Positions 34,573 through 44,308 of a stretch of 61,098 nucleotides of DNA are shown piece after piece (the first letter of the stretch is position 1; each line of letters starts with the position of its first letter). The notes under the pieces were generated by a model, which was not told the origin of the DNA, did no database searches, and was given only the letters and a program-made list of their open reading frames with translations. The stretch is taken from contig JANTGG010000005.1 in the NCBI GenBank assembly GCA_024763035.1, forward strand, positions 1 through 61,098. Direction: 5' to 3'. This stretch comes from Desulfocapsa sp. GTDB taxonomy: Bacteria; Desulfobacterota; Desulfobulbia; Desulfobulbales; Desulfocapsaceae. The translations under genes and the position numbers were made by a program.

Positions 34573-36657
34573 TTATTCTGTTTCTTCCCCTGAGAAAAAC
34601 ACGGTTCTGGCATTCTCAAGGGAGTTCTTTTTGCCGAAAAGGGTGATAATATCCCCCGGGTTAAAGCAGGTATTGCCGCGGGGGATATGCAGGACTCCTT
34701 CCCTGTCGAGAGAAACGACATTTACCGGCTCACTGAACTGCAGTTCCTGCAGTTTTTTTCCCACTGCGTAGTGTCCTTTTTTCAGACAAAATTCCATAAA
34801 GTCATTGTAATGTTCCCGGCGCAGGGTGAGGTCACCCTCCAGCATCTGCCCCCGTTGTTTACGTACAATACCCACGTCATAGGCACGCAGGATGTCGCTG
34901 CGGCTGATAAGACCGAGCAGTTCTTTTTCTGAGGACCTTGAAACAACCGGCAGGCGGGCAAGATCCCTTGGTGCCATTTTCTGAATGGCAGTCCAGATGG
35001 GTTCATCTGCAAAGACTGTTATCGGATTGGCAGTTGCAAAATCTTCCACTTTTAAGGAACGGAGATCTACTGCCGACTGGGAAAGAGTTTTTTCAAGATC
35101 CTGCAGGGTGACGATTCCGGTCAGTTCTTCCTTATCATTTACAACCGGAAATCCCAGCAGGTTCGTCTCCTGAAATTTCTGATACAGTTCTGCAAGGGAC
35201 AGGTCTTTATGAACGGTGACCAAATCCTGATTCATCACCTCGCGTATCTGCACTCCCTGCATAATGTCCATATCCCGTCCCTGTTCAAAACGAATGCCCC
35301 GTTTGACAAGCTTTATGGTGTAGATGGACTCCTGCTGCAGATATTGGGCAAGGTAGGAGGCAGTCACCGCTGTGAGCATAAGGGGAAGAATCAGGGCATA
35401 ATCATTGCTCATTTCAAAGACGATGAGCATGGCAGTGAGGGGTGCACGGGCACAGGCGGAAAAAACAGCTGCCATGCCGACAAGGGCATACGCTCCCGAA
35501 GGCCCTGCAAGTGCAGGCTGCCATGCGTCAAAGAGTTCTCCCATTGCACCTCCAAGCATGGCACCGATAAAAAGGGAAGGTGCAAAGACACCTCCGGAAT
35601 TGCCGGAACCAAGAGTAAAGGAGGTGGCAAGGGGTTTAAGAAAAACAAGCACTGCCAGAATCCAGAAATTGATTCGTCCATGCAGTGCCTCTTCAATAAA
35701 GGTAAAGCCGGAACCGTACACATGGGGGATATTTTCGATCAGCGGCATCCCGAGCTGAAATTCCGTCGGGTTGCTGTAACTTGCTCCGGTGAGTTGCAGG
35801 TAGCTGAATCCCAGAAGTCCAAGAAGCAGAGCTCCCACAGCCGGTTTGAGTGCCAGGGAGAATTTCCAGTTATCAAAAATATCTTCGAACCAGGAAAGCA
35901 TTTTGATAAACAGGACTCCCACCAGGGCTGCGACTATACCAAGGAGCAGATAGAAAAGGATGGTGATCGGAGAATCCATGGTGTAGGTGGGAACAGTGAA
36001 TGCTGGACGGTCTCCAAGATAGAGCTGGCTGACAACGGCTGCTGAAACAGAGGCGATGACCACATTGCCGAATGCCCGCACCTGCAGCTCGGACATCAGC
36101 ACTTCGATGGAGAAGGCAACGCCGGCAATGGGGGCATTGAATGTGGCGGCAATACCGGCTGCCGCCCCGCAGGCAACAAGGTTTTTGATACGATCGTCAG
36201 AGAGATGCAGTATTTGTCCGGTCATCGATCCAAGGGTTGAGCCTACCTGGACAATGGGCCCTTCACGACCTGCCGAACCGCCTGTACCGATGCAGAGGGC
36301 GGATGCGAGTATTTTGGCAATTGCCACCCGTGGACGGATTCTGCCGCCGCGCATGACAAGGGCCTGCATAACTTCGGGAACTCCGTGCCCTTTTGCCTCC
36401 CTTGCAAACCAGGCAATCAGCGGCCCGGCAATGAGTGCACCGGCGATGGGCACAAAGACATAACTCCAGGCACCCATGTGGGGAAAAAGAAGCTGCACCG
36501 TGGTGTATGAGCGGTTCTGGATAATGGCTATAAGGCGAATGAAAAAAACTGCGGCAAGACCTGTGGAACCGCCGATCACAACGGAGAGAATGAGAAGCAG
36601 CAGACCTTCCGGTGGTGTTGTTTTGTCGAGAAGTGCACTGAAAGGATTCCGTTTCAT
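34573..36657 (-). CDS. ClC-type chloride transporter with CBS pair and TrkA-C tail
   Basis: 694 aa from the ATG at 36657 (MKRNPFSAL), preferred over the ATG at 36774 because AAGGGG precedes it and the extra 39 residues are unlike the family. The membrane core has about 11 helices and the ClC filter motifs GHGVPEVM (GSGIP), GTGGSAGREGPIVQ (GxGGSxGxEGP) and SGNSGGVFAPSLF. The glutamate in GREGP is the gating or proton glutamate, which suits exchange of two chlorides for a proton. A CBS pair (about 470-600) follows, then a TrkA_C/RCK-C domain near the C-terminus (EPVNVVSLDREGVLHIPRGNTCFNPGDIITLFG). The tail should bind a nucleotide or ion and gate the channel. Confidence 0.9.
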   Translation of the reverse strand: MKRNPFSALLDKTTPPEGLLLLILSVVIGGSTGLAAVFFIRLIAIIQNRSYTTVQLLFPHMGAWSYVFVPIAGALIAGPLIAWFAREAKGHGVPEVMQALVMRGGRIRPRVAIAKILASALCIGTGGSAGREGPIVQVGSTLGSMTGQILHLSDDRIKNLVACGAAAGIAATFNAPIAGVAFSIEVLMSELQVRAFGNVVIASVSAAVVSQLYLGDRPAFTVPTYTMDSPITILFYLLLGIVAALVGVLFIKMLSWFEDIFDNWKFSLALKPAVGALLLGLLGFSYLQLTGASYSNPTEFQLGMPLIENIPHVYGSGFTFIEEALHGRINFWILAVLVFLKPLATSFTLGSGNSGGVFAPSLFIGAMLGGAMGELFDAWQPALAGPSGAYALVGMAAVFSACARAPLTAMLIVFEMSNDYALILPLMLTAVTASYLAQYLQQESIYTIKLVKRGIRFEQGRDMDIMQGVQIREVMNQDLVTVHKDLSLAELYQKFQETNLLGFPVVNDKEELTGIVTLQDLEKTLSQSAVDLRSLKVEDFATANPITVFADEPIWTAIQKMAPRDLARLPVVSRSSEKELLGLISRSDILRAYDVGIVRKQRGQMLEGDLTLRREHYNDFMEFCLKKGHYAVGKKLQELQFSEPVNVVSLDREGVLHIPRGNTCFNPGDIITLFGKKNSLENARTVFFSGEETE

Positions 36658-36984
36658 GGCAGCATGCCCCTTGGGTGAGTCTGTTTGTAATCCGGACGGA
36701 GAATACAAATCACTGCCGGAGTACAGACCATAACAAACCGTAACACCGGGAAAAGTAGAAGTCAATGTCAGCATTGTCCGGTTATGGTTCTGCAGGAAGA
36801 TTCAGGCCCTGTTTCAGGAGCGGGGGGAAGGGTTTTCCCGGATGGGTCAGCAGCTCACCTGATGACTGCCCGGGGGCGAATTAATGAATCGGGAGAGAGA
36901 AAAAAATTGTGGGCAGCAGCTGATATACGCTATACTTCTTAGCAGTCAGTTTAATACTATTCCCATGTATTTGAGAGGTCATCT
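36658..36984. other. 327-bp divergent spacer
   Basis: Between the ClC gene (minus) and the GYF_2-AIM24 gene (plus). Contains the plus-strand promoter at 36907-36936. No repeat or hairpin was seen. Confidence 0.4.
36907..36936 (+). promoter_or_regulatory. Sigma70-type promoter for GYF_2-AIM24 gene
   Basis: TTGTGG (36907-36912), 18-bp spacer, TATACT (36931-36936). The start site would be near 36943, giving a leader of about 40 nt. Confidence 0.45.
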
Positions 36985-37986
36985 ATGTCTAAGTGGTATG
37001 TTGCAGTAAATGGAGAGTCCCGTGGACCTTTAGCCGGAGCGCAGATACGAAGCGGTTTGCAGTCCGGAGAGTATGATTCTGCCACCATGGTCTGGCAGGA
37101 AGGCTTTGCCGACTGGCTGCCCATCGGCAAGGTGGATGAGTTGCTCAATCCTCCGGCACCTGCTGCCAGTGCACCGCCGCCCGTTTCTACGTCCCGGGCA
37201 CATGAGATTGACTATGAGATTTTCGGTCATGAGATGCAGTTTGTGGAAATTGAACTGGATCCGCAGGAGAGTGTGATCTCCGAGGCGGGTGCCATGATGT
37301 ATATGACCGACCAGATACAGCTGGAGACTATTTTTGGTGATGGTTCCGAGGCCTCCCAGTCCGGCGGCTTTTTTGATAAGATGCTGGGGGCCGGCAAGCG
37401 TCTTATTACCGGTGAAGGGCTTTTTATTACCATGTTCACCCACACCGGTTCTGGAAAGGGACGGGTGGCATTTGCCTCCCCTTATCCGGGAAAGATCATT
37501 CCCCTTGATCTGAAGAAATATGGCAACAGACTGATCTGTCAAAAGGACGCCTTTCTCTGTGCTGCCCGCGGCGTTGCCATGGGTGTTGCCTTTCAGAAAA
37601 AGATCGGTACGGCACTGTTTGGCGGTGAAGGTTTTATTATGCAGCAGCTGGACGGAGACGGATACTGCTTTGTCCATGCAGGTGGTACGATTATTGAGCG
37701 GGAACTGGTCGCTGGCGAGCGGTTGAAGGTGGATACCGGCTGTCTGGTCGCACTTACTCAGACAGTAGAGTATGATATTGAATATGTGGGAAATGTGAAA
37801 TCTGCTATCTTCGGTGGTGAGGGATTCTTTTACGCCACTCTTGAAGGCCCGGGGCATGTCTGGCTGCAGTCTTTACCCTTTTCACGACTTGCCGGACGCA
37901 TCTGGGAAGCTGCTCCGCAAACGGGCGGTCAGACGGTCGGGGAAGGTTCTGTACTTGGCGGTATTGCCAATATGTTTGAACGGTAG
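36985..37986 (+). CDS. GYF_2 domain - AIM24 (TIGR00266) fusion protein
   Basis: 333 aa, cytoplasmic. Residues 1 to about 52 are a GYF_2-type domain ([41 protein letters not shown]), normally a proline-rich peptide or protein-binding module. A proline/alanine/serine linker (about 53-70) leads to an AIM24 domain (about 75-320) with [35 protein letters not shown] and repeated IFGGEGF, the TIGR00266 signature. AIM24 domains are beta-rich trefoil-like folds of unclear function. The convergent neighbour (38093) carries a proline-rich linker, so GYF_2 could in principle bind it, though that is inference. Confidence 0.88.
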   Translation: MSKWYVAVNGESRGPLAGAQIRSGLQSGEYDSATMVWQEGFADWLPIGKVDELLNPPAPAASAPPPVSTSRAHEIDYEIFGHEMQFVEIELDPQESVISEAGAMMYMTDQIQLETIFGDGSEASQSGGFFDKMLGAGKRLITGEGLFITMFTHTGSGKGRVAFASPYPGKIIPLDLKKYGNRLICQKDAFLCAARGVAMGVAFQKKIGTALFGGEGFIMQQLDGDGYCFVHAGGTIIERELVAGERLKVDTGCLVALTQTVEYDIEYVGNVKSAIFGGEGFFYATLEGPGHVWLQSLPFSRLAGRIWEAAPQTGGQTVGEGSVLGGIANMFER

Positions 37987-38011
37987 CAAATTAGTACAGG
38001 GTCTTGCTTCA

Positions 38012-38048
38012 CAGGGACCTGCCCCTGCAGGTGGGGGGCAGGTCCCTG
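38012..38048. repeat. GC-rich hairpin between convergent genes
   Basis: Perfect 14-bp stem, CAGGGACCTGCCCC (38012-38025) with GGGGCAGGTCCCTG (38035-38048), nine-base loop. No T tract follows, so it is a strong hairpin but not a classical intrinsic terminator. It may block exonucleases or stop transcription with Rho. Confidence 0.7.
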
Positions 38049-38092
38049 GAAGATATTGCAGAGAGCACGGATTGCGGTGCAGCCGGCTTCCC

Positions 38093-38758
38093 TTATAGCT
38101 GCTGTTCCTCAATAAAGTCTTTTATATCAGTCCCAAGATTCAGTTCTGCCGCCAGCCTGTCCATCCACTCCCGTTCCTGCGGAGTGTCGATGGTTATGGC
38201 ACGCACTGCCAGCATATACATGCTTCTGCAGGTTGCAGGGTCTTCCATGCCGCTGGTGAGTTCCTCTATTGTGAGGGGGCTGTCCATTTCCTGCAGGAGA
38301 AAGTTCTTCTCCTCTTCTTCCAGTCTTGCTCCGTCAAGTTTTTTTAGAACCGTCGCTTTTTCTTCATCATCCATAACGCCGTCTGCGTGGGCGGCCGCAA
38401 TCATCACCTGAATCATACGCAGAGCCAGCTCATCGCCCTGAACAGCCGCAGGGGGCTTCTGTGCTTGTGTCTGTGCTCCGGGGGGCGGTGGAGGAACCGG
38501 GGGAGTACTTCCTGCAGAAGCACCCGGAGGAGGGGGCGGAGTAGATGGTGTGGGCGGAGGTGTCGGAGCTGTTCCCGGGGGAGATGCTGCCTTCTTTTGC
38601 TGTTGATCCTTAAATATTTCCATTGCCCCGACGCCAAGACCGACAATGGTCATAAGCCCTGCACCGGATGTAAGGGAATCGGCGATACCCCCTTTTTTCC
38701 CGGAGCCGCCGATGATTTCTCCAACTATTTTTCCAAGTAGTTTTTCTGTGTTAAACAT
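38093..38758 (-). CDS. TerB-like DUF533 protein with proline-rich linker
   Basis: 221 aa. Three parts: an N-terminal glycine-rich segment (about 1-50, KLLGKIVGEIIGGSGKKGGIADSLTSGAGLMTIVGLGVGA) that may touch membrane; a linker of about 45 residues that is mainly P, A, G and S (runs such as PPTPSTPPPPPGA, VPPPPPGA); and a TerB-type helical domain (about 105-221, RMIQVMIAAAHADGVMDDEEKATVLKKL) with the acidic D-G-x-x-x-x-E pattern. The DUF533/TerB group is thought to bind metal ions at the membrane. The function is unknown. It reads towards the GYF_2-AIM24 gene. Confidence 0.85.
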   Translation of the reverse strand: MFNTEKLLGKIVGEIIGGSGKKGGIADSLTSGAGLMTIVGLGVGAMEIFKDQQQKKAASPPGTAPTPPPTPSTPPPPPGASAGSTPPVPPPPPGAQTQAQKPPAAVQGDELALRMIQVMIAAAHADGVMDDEEKATVLKKLDGARLEEEEKNFLLQEMDSPLTIEELTSGMEDPATCRSMYMLAVRAITIDTPQEREWMDRLAAELNLGTDIKDFIEEQQL

Positions 38759-38792
38759 AACTGTTCCTGTCGTTTACGTTTCTTTTAAATAT

Positions 38793-41336
38793 TCAGATGA
38801 TTGACTTAAGCGTGTGATCCAGTTCTTCAAGGTTAAAGGGCTTGGCGATGGCTGCTATAAATCCGAATTCGGTGCAATGTGCCATAACCGGATCGTTGGA
38901 GTAGCCGCTTGCCACAATTACTTTGGCCTGCGGGTCGATTTTCAGAATTTCCTGAACCGTCTCTTTCCCCCCCATTCCTCCAGGAATTGTAAGATCCATA
39001 ATGATAATGTCAATGGGGGTGTCACTGTTCTGCAGCTCAGTATAGCGGCTGATTGCCTCATTTCCGTCAACCACAGGAACAACGCTGTGTCCGAGATGTT
39101 CGAGCAGAGAAGTGGCAACGGTGCGCAGCATGGTGTCGTCATCCATCACCATTATTCTGGCAGATTGTGATGTGCCGGAAGGAGTCAGTTTCTTTTCATG
39201 TTTGCACACTGTTTCCTCTGAGGCAGGGAGGATCAGGGTGAATGAAGATCCTTCACCCGGTGTTGACTGCACCTCTATATGACCGTTGTGTTTTTTTATA
39301 ATGGAATGACAGATTGCCAGACCAAGGCCGCTGCCTTCGGGTTTCGTGGAAAAATAGGGATCAAAGACCTTGTCGACAATATTTGAGGAAATTCCTGTTC
39401 CTGTATCGTGAACCACGATTTTCACATACGAGCCGGGCGGCAGTCCGGCAATGTCCTGTCCGCTGTTTTCTATATTGCTGCAGTAAATATCCACACAGCC
39501 CCCCTTGGGCATGGCATGTATGGCATTGATGATAAGGTTCTGGATGACCTGACTGAACTGACCCGTGTCCACATTGACCAGCTTGAGGTCTTTGGGGAAA
39601 TCATAGCTGCAGGAAACAGAACTTCCGCGAAGAACAAAGTCTGCAGACTCTTTAATGAGCTGGGGCAACGAGGTTGTCTCTTTAACCGGTTGACCGCCCT
39701 TGGCAAAGGTGAGGAGTTGCTGGGTGAGTTTTGTTGCACGTGAACTTGCCTTTTGGGCATCTAAAAGGAGGGGAAAGGCCTCGTGATCTTTGCCGACTAT
39801 CAGCGACGCCAGTTCAACATTACCAAGTATTGCCGACAGGATATTGTTGAAGTCGTGGGCTATGCCTCCGGCGAGCACTCCGACAGATTCCAGCTTTTTG
39901 GTTTTGAGGATTTCTTCTTCCAACTTTTTCCTGGCGTCGATATTTCGTACAACTGCAATGACATGAGAGTGATCGCCAAATTCTGTGAGGGTAAGACTGA
40001 CCTCTGCCCAGAAGAGCTCTCCGTTCTTTTTTCTCGCCATCCATTCAAATATCTGAGGTCCTTCGTGGATGGCAAGCTGAATCTTCTCTGCAGCCTGCTC
40101 CTGGGTGAAAGGATATTCGTTGAGACTGAATTCTCCGATGGAAAACTGTATTGCCTCATCATGATTTACGCCAAACATCTTCATCATTGCCTGATTGACA
40201 TCAAGGATTGCAAAGGTTTTAGAATCGTGCACAAAGATCGCTTCACTGGGAGCGTTAAAGATCGATATCAGATACTGCTCACTTTCCTGCAAGGCCCGGG
40301 TACGCTCGGCAACTTTTTCTTCAAGTGCTCTGTTCACCTGTTCTACAATCTGGAGACCGGATATTTGTTTGACCAGGGAGCCGTAGCTGAAGTATAGAAT
40401 CAGGAAGGAGAGCAGCATAAGTACACTGCCGAAGGCAATAATGAGGATGAGTTGCTGTTTAAATGCTTCCCGTTGATCCGAGATGTCTATAGCGACAAAA
40501 ATAAATGCCTGAGGATCTTTGGCGTAGTTGTCCAGTGTGAAAACCTTCATGAGCACATAGTCCTGATCCCGAAGGCGTATCTGCTGTTTGTCGAGCTTCC
40601 AGTCTATGGCAGTGGAGGAATCCCTGAAGAGCTTGATTTGTCTGGATTGAATCGTAAATTCTTTTCCCTTCAGGGTGGGCAGGGTGGAATCTTTTATAGA
40701 GGCAAAGGTGTCGTTAGGAATGACGAGCACCACGGGGATATGCAGCTTTTCGTAGAGGGTATCGATAAAAAACGAGTCATCAAGACCAAACTGAATAACT
40801 CCGAGATGTTGATTGTGGAAGTTCACCGGATTGACAATGCGATATTGCAGTCCAATGGGACTGGAGGCAAAGCCTTCCACTTGACGATGTTCCCTGTTGG
40901 CACTGGCGATATCCGGTCGCATCGCACTCACCTTCATCCCGTATTTTTCCGGTTTGTGGACGAGGAGGAAGGCAGTATTATCGGGAAGAACCCAGCTGAG
41001 GGTGGAAAAATATGGATTTTCTTCTTTGAAAATCTTGAGAAAGGGGAGGCTGAGTTCCTGCAGTTTGTCACGGTCACGGTCGGCAAATGCCTGCAGAAGC
41101 CCTCCATGGGAAGGCTGGCTGTGAAAATTGATGAAGCTTTTGATGCGCTTTCGGTACTGTTTGCCGGTTTGTTCCAGGAGTGTTGTGGTGACATTGTATA
41201 CCCCATCTGCCCGCAGATTGACAAGATCTTCAAGTTGTTTGTGGCTGTTTTGGATAAAGAAGATTGTATAGCAGACACACAGGCAGAAAATGAGCAGCAT
41301 GACAGAGGTGATGACTTTCCATTTAGTGTTCATCAT
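38793..41336 (-). CDS. Hybrid histidine kinase, dCache sensor - PAS - HisKA - HATPase - receiver
   Basis: 847 aa. TM1 about 8-30; periplasmic region about 35-290 of double-cache type (RADGVYNVTTTLLEQTGKQYRKRIKSFINFHS, NFHNQHLGVIQFGLDD, YVLMKVFTLDNYAKDPQAFIFVAIDIS); TM2 about 294-318. PAS about 350-470 is followed by HisKA with the His in [21 protein letters not shown]. HATPase_c has GTGISSNIVDKVFDPYFSTKPEGSGLGLAICHSII, and the receiver has phospho-acceptor Asp in IIIMDLTIPGGMGGKE. It is a stand-alone sensor without a response-regulator gene next to it. It lies 34 bp upstream of the TerB-like gene on the same strand and may be cotranscribed with it. The ligand is unknown. Confidence 0.9.
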   Translation of the reverse strand: MMNTKWKVITSVMLLIFCLCVCYTIFFIQNSHKQLEDLVNLRADGVYNVTTTLLEQTGKQYRKRIKSFINFHSQPSHGGLLQAFADRDRDKLQELSLPFLKIFKEENPYFSTLSWVLPDNTAFLLVHKPEKYGMKVSAMRPDIASANREHRQVEGFASSPIGLQYRIVNPVNFHNQHLGVIQFGLDDSFFIDTLYEKLHIPVVLVIPNDTFASIKDSTLPTLKGKEFTIQSRQIKLFRDSSTAIDWKLDKQQIRLRDQDYVLMKVFTLDNYAKDPQAFIFVAIDISDQREAFKQQLILIIAFGSVLMLLSFLILYFSYGSLVKQISGLQIVEQVNRALEEKVAERTRALQESEQYLISIFNAPSEAIFVHDSKTFAILDVNQAMMKMFGVNHDEAIQFSIGEFSLNEYPFTQEQAAEKIQLAIHEGPQIFEWMARKKNGELFWAEVSLTLTEFGDHSHVIAVVRNIDARKKLEEEILKTKKLESVGVLAGGIAHDFNNILSAILGNVELASLIVGKDHEAFPLLLDAQKASSRATKLTQQLLTFAKGGQPVKETTSLPQLIKESADFVLRGSSVSCSYDFPKDLKLVNVDTGQFSQVIQNLIINAIHAMPKGGCVDIYCSNIENSGQDIAGLPPGSYVKIVVHDTGTGISSNIVDKVFDPYFSTKPEGSGLGLAICHSIIKKHNGHIEVQSTPGEGSSFTLILPASEETVCKHEKKLTPSGTSQSARIMVMDDDTMLRTVATSLLEHLGHSVVPVVDGNEAISRYTELQNSDTPIDIIIMDLTIPGGMGGKETVQEILKIDPQAKVIVASGYSNDPVMAHCTEFGFIAAIAKPFNLEELDHTLKSII

Positions 41337-41488
41337 GGTGAGCTCATTGGAAATATTGGCAGATATGACTGTGGAAAGAGTGGAACAATGTGCTGACTAC
41401 TGTAATCTTATAGGCTGGCGGAGTGGAAGTCAAATTCTATGGTGTAGATCGCTGCAAATGAAACGATGTGTACAGTGAGAGTGATGCA

Positions 41489-41971
41489 ATGAAGATATGG
41501 GTGGATGCAGATGCGTGTCCGGTGGTAATAAAGGAGATCCTGTTCAAGGCGGCTGAGCGGACAGGAGTGGAGTTGACCCTTGTCGCCAATCAGCCGGTGG
41601 CTGTCCCGTCTGCAAAGAACATCAGTTTTGTTCTGGTGGCTGCGGGTAAGGATGTGGCAGATACTGAAATCGTCAGGAGGATGCAGCCGGATGATCTGGT
41701 GATTACGGCCGATATTCCCCTGGCTGCGGAGGTCATTGCCAAAAAAGGCACGGCTTTAAATCCGAGGGGAGAGTTGTACACGGAGGAGAATATACGCACC
41801 CACTTGAGTATGCGGGATTTTATGGCTACTTTGCGGGCAGATGGTATTGACACAGGAGGACCGCAGGCTCTCAGTAAAAACGACCGGCAAATATTTGCAG
41901 CTCAACTGGATACAATGCTTGCAAGATTTACAGGAAAGAAAAAGCGAAAAGTAAAACCGCCGCCCTGGTAA
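41489..41971 (+). CDS. YaiI/YqxD family (DUF188) protein
   Basis: 160 aa from the ATG at 41489 ([13 protein letters not shown]), the start used by the family; the frame opens seven codons earlier but that leader is not conserved. Signatures are [55 protein letters not shown] and [22 protein letters not shown]. This is a widespread PIN-like, probably nuclease-related family whose biological role has not been settled. The basic tail [12 protein letters not shown] is seen in many members. Confidence 0.9.
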   Translation: MKIWVDADACPVVIKEILFKAAERTGVELTLVANQPVAVPSAKNISFVLVAAGKDVADTEIVRRMQPDDLVITADIPLAAEVIAKKGTALNPRGELYTEENIRTHLSMRDFMATLRADGIDTGGPQALSKNDRQIFAAQLDTMLARFTGKKKRKVKPPPW

Positions 41972-42007
41972 GGGCAGGTGGGCAGCGTTTAGCTCTTCAC
42001 TCGACCC

Positions 42008-42751
42008 TTATTTGAAATATTGAAGCAGGGCATGGAGGGTGGTCATGGGGTGTGGTGGACAGCCGGGGATATAAAGATCCACCGGAATCAGACTGTTCAG
42101 GTCGCCGACGATATCCCTGCTTCCCCGGAAAGGGCCGCCGGAGATAGAACAGCAACCGCTGGCAATAACAACTTTAGGGGCAGGTACCGCCTCGTAGGTG
42201 GATAAAACCGCCGCCCGCATATTGTTGGATATCGGGCCCGTTACATGAATCCCGTCGGCGTGGCGCGGGGAGGCAACAAAGTCGATCCCGAAACGCTGCA
42301 GATCAAAAAACGGTGTGCCGAGAACATTGGTGTCTGCTTCGCAGGAGTTGCATCCTGCCGCAGAAATCTGGCGCAGCTGCAGGGAACGACCAAAAAGCTT
42401 CTTGAAATGCTGTTTGGAGTGTTCGGCAAGAGCAGGCAGTGAGCCGCTTGTAAACAGAGCCTCCCGGCTGGCAGCAGCAAGCTCAAAGTTATTGCTGAAA
42501 GTGATGAACCTTCCTTCGGACTGGATTTCGCACTGGCCGCAGAAGGTGCAGCGTCCAATATCGATCACCATTTTGTCGGCATCAATGGCTTCCTGGGGGC
42601 AGGCGTCGGCACAACTCCTTGCCAGTTCTTTGTCACAGTCCTGATGAACGGTGGGTAAGCCGCGATAGCGGGAATACAAGTTGATCGGTTCTTTGGGATA
42701 TTTTGTAGTCCGGTAACCCTGTTCCCGTCTGTTTTGTATAACCTTCAGCAT
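42008..42751 (-). CDS. Ehr/Hyf-like complex: ferredoxin - NuoB-like small subunit (HyfI position)
   Basis: 247 aa, peripheral cytoplasmic electron-transfer subunit. The N-terminal ferredoxin-like region has C-x7-C-x3-CP (CDKELARSCADACP) and CTFCGQC. That leaves only one complete [4Fe-4S] ligand set (three from CxxCxxC plus the CP cysteine); the second cluster is degenerate. The C-terminal NuoB/HycG-like domain keeps the four cluster cysteines: GCNSCE (about 133-138), ASGCCS (about 200) and IPGCPPHP (about 234). So the iron-sulfur wire appears intact even though the partner large subunit lacks NiFe ligands. It is the last gene of the operon; AGAGG precedes the ATG at 42751. Confidence 0.88.
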   Translation of the reverse strand: MLKVIQNRREQGYRTTKYPKEPINLYSRYRGLPTVHQDCDKELARSCADACPQEAIDADKMVIDIGRCTFCGQCEIQSEGRFITFSNNFELAAASREALFTSGSLPALAEHSKQHFKKLFGRSLQLRQISAAGCNSCEADTNVLGTPFFDLQRFGIDFVASPRHADGIHVTGPISNNMRAAVLSTYEAVPAPKVVIASGCCSISGGPFRGSRDIVGDLNSLIPVDLYIPGCPPHPMTTLHALLQYFK

Positions 42752-42787
42752 GTATATGAACCTCTATAAGTATCCTGCAGCGTACGG

Positions 42788-44308
42788 CTACAGGTCAAAT
42801 CCGCAATAGGAGAGATTAAAACTCTTGTTGCACAGCGGGAAGTCTGAAATACCCTGATTACGCAGGGACATGGAAAGTCCAGTCCAGTTGTGAAAGGATG
42901 GGTCTTTCACCTTGTAGCGAAGGATTGCCCCCTCCTTGTTGGTGAGCAGACAGTGAGAAAGCTCACCACGCCACGCTTCATTAATGGTGACCACAAAGGA
43001 ATCGGCAGCTAGAGTGTGAGAAGCGGGAACCGGCAGTGGTTCTGCGTCAATATTTTTAGAAAGAAGTTTGGGAATGGCGTCGAGGGAGTGCATAATCTCC
43101 TCCCTTCTCACCGTTGCCCGACTGCAGACATCACCGACGGTACGGTTGTTGCGGTTGGCCTCCATCTCGCCAAACAGCTCGGTGGGAAAGGCCACCCTGG
43201 CATCGTAGGAGAGCCCGCTGGCCCGTCCGGAATAGCCGACCAAACCGATTTTTTCTGCCAGCTCTCGTGGTACGGTGCCGGTATTTTCAAAACGGGCAAG
43301 GACGGTGTGCGCAGAAAAGAGCAGGTCACAGACATGGTCAATACCCTGGGTCTCGTCAATCACCTTGTTGATCATGATTTGACGCTGTTCCTCGCCAACC
43401 GGAAAGGAAATGCCTCCCGGGCGAACCAGGCCTTTACCGAAGCGGTTGCCGGCCATGGTCAGTGACAGGTTGAGGAATTCACCTCTGATCCGGCCGAAAT
43501 AGTTGAGGGGCGGGTTGAAGGCAACGTCACCGCTGAGAGCACCAAGATCACCGATATGGTTGGCAAGCCGTTCCAGTTCAAGGGCAACGGAACGAATGAT
43601 TTTCGATCCTTTATCTACCTCCAGACCGGCAAGGGCTTCAATGGCCTGGGAATGGCAGAGACTGTGACCGATGGCGGTGTCTCCGGCAATGGATTCACAG
43701 ATTACAGGGAGCCGGTTCAGTGGTTGTCCTGCCTGTTCGAGAAGCTTTTCTACTCCGCGATGCTGATAACCCAGCTGGATCTCCAGACTGAAAACTTTTT
43801 CACCGGCACATTGAAAGCGAAAGTGCCCGGGTTCGATGATTCCGGCATGAACCGGTCCGACAGCGACTTCATGGATGGAATGCCCATCAACGCTAAAGTA
43901 CGGGTAATTACCGGGAATATCCACCCTGTAGTCATTGCCGAAGACATCCTCCTTTCCACGATAATTTGCATGGTAGCGAACCATCTTCAGCCAGGGATGA
44001 TCCTTGGGACGGGCTCCGAACTGTTCTGCTATTTCCCGCTCGAACATGTGAAATTTTTCGCATTTTGCAGTGAGTGAGGGGAACTCTTCCGGCAATGAGC
44101 AGCCTGCAGTGTAGAGGTGCGTCCCGGAACGGATCACAGTGATGAGTTTCAACTCTTTTTCTTCATTTTCATAGGCAAAAAACTGTACAGGGAATCCGCT
44201 GTGGTCGGTTTTGGAAAGGACGACCTTCTGAAAATCCCGAAAAGGTAAATCCGGAATGTCTCTGCGGGACACTGCCTCGCCGTTCTGTACTTGCAGGAGC
44301 TTATCCAT
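42788..44308 (-). CDS. Ehr/Hyf-like complex: large subunit lacking NiFe ligands (HyfG position)
   Basis: 506 aa. Residues about 1-140 are a NuoC-like domain (30 kDa; FHMFEREIAEQFGARPKDHPWLKMVRY). Residues about 150-506 are a NuoD/HycE-like domain (GPVHAGIIEPGHFRFQC, QLGYQHRGVEKLLE, ERLANHIGDLGALSGD). In active [NiFe] hydrogenases the N-terminal motif is RxCGxC and the C-terminal one DPCxxC. Here the corresponding places read VICESIAGDTAIGHSLCHS and CNKSFNLSYCGFDL, with no CxxC pair in either. The protein therefore cannot bind NiFe in the known way and belongs with Ehr-type complexes rather than hydrogenases. It overlaps the upstream membrane-subunit gene by eight bases. Confidence 0.88.
   Translation of the reverse strand: MDKLLQVQNGEAVSRRDIPDLPFRDFQKVVLSKTDHSGFPVQFFAYENEEKELKLITVIRSGTHLYTAGCSLPEEFPSLTAKCEKFHMFEREIAEQFGARPKDHPWLKMVRYHANYRGKEDVFGNDYRVDIPGNYPYFSVDGHSIHEVAVGPVHAGIIEPGHFRFQCAGEKVFSLEIQLGYQHRGVEKLLEQAGQPLNRLPVICESIAGDTAIGHSLCHSQAIEALAGLEVDKGSKIIRSVALELERLANHIGDLGALSGDVAFNPPLNYFGRIRGEFLNLSLTMAGNRFGKGLVRPGGISFPVGEEQRQIMINKVIDETQGIDHVCDLLFSAHTVLARFENTGTVPRELAEKIGLVGYSGRASGLSYDARVAFPTELFGEMEANRNNRTVGDVCSRATVRREEIMHSLDAIPKLLSKNIDAEPLPVPASHTLAADSFVVTINEAWRGELSHCLLTNKEGAILRYKVKDPSFHNWTGLSMSLRNQGISDFPLCNKSFNLSYCGFDL

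Noticed and set aside
35209-36045. 278-codon plus-strand frame
   Set aside because: Antisense to the ClC gene, with composition of a reversed membrane protein.
38012-38048. Intrinsic terminator
   Set aside because: Strong stem but no T run on either strand, so listed as a hairpin repeat only.
42788-44308. Functional [NiFe] hydrogenase large subunit
   Set aside because: Both CxxC ligand pairs are absent, so the gene is called Ehr-like instead.
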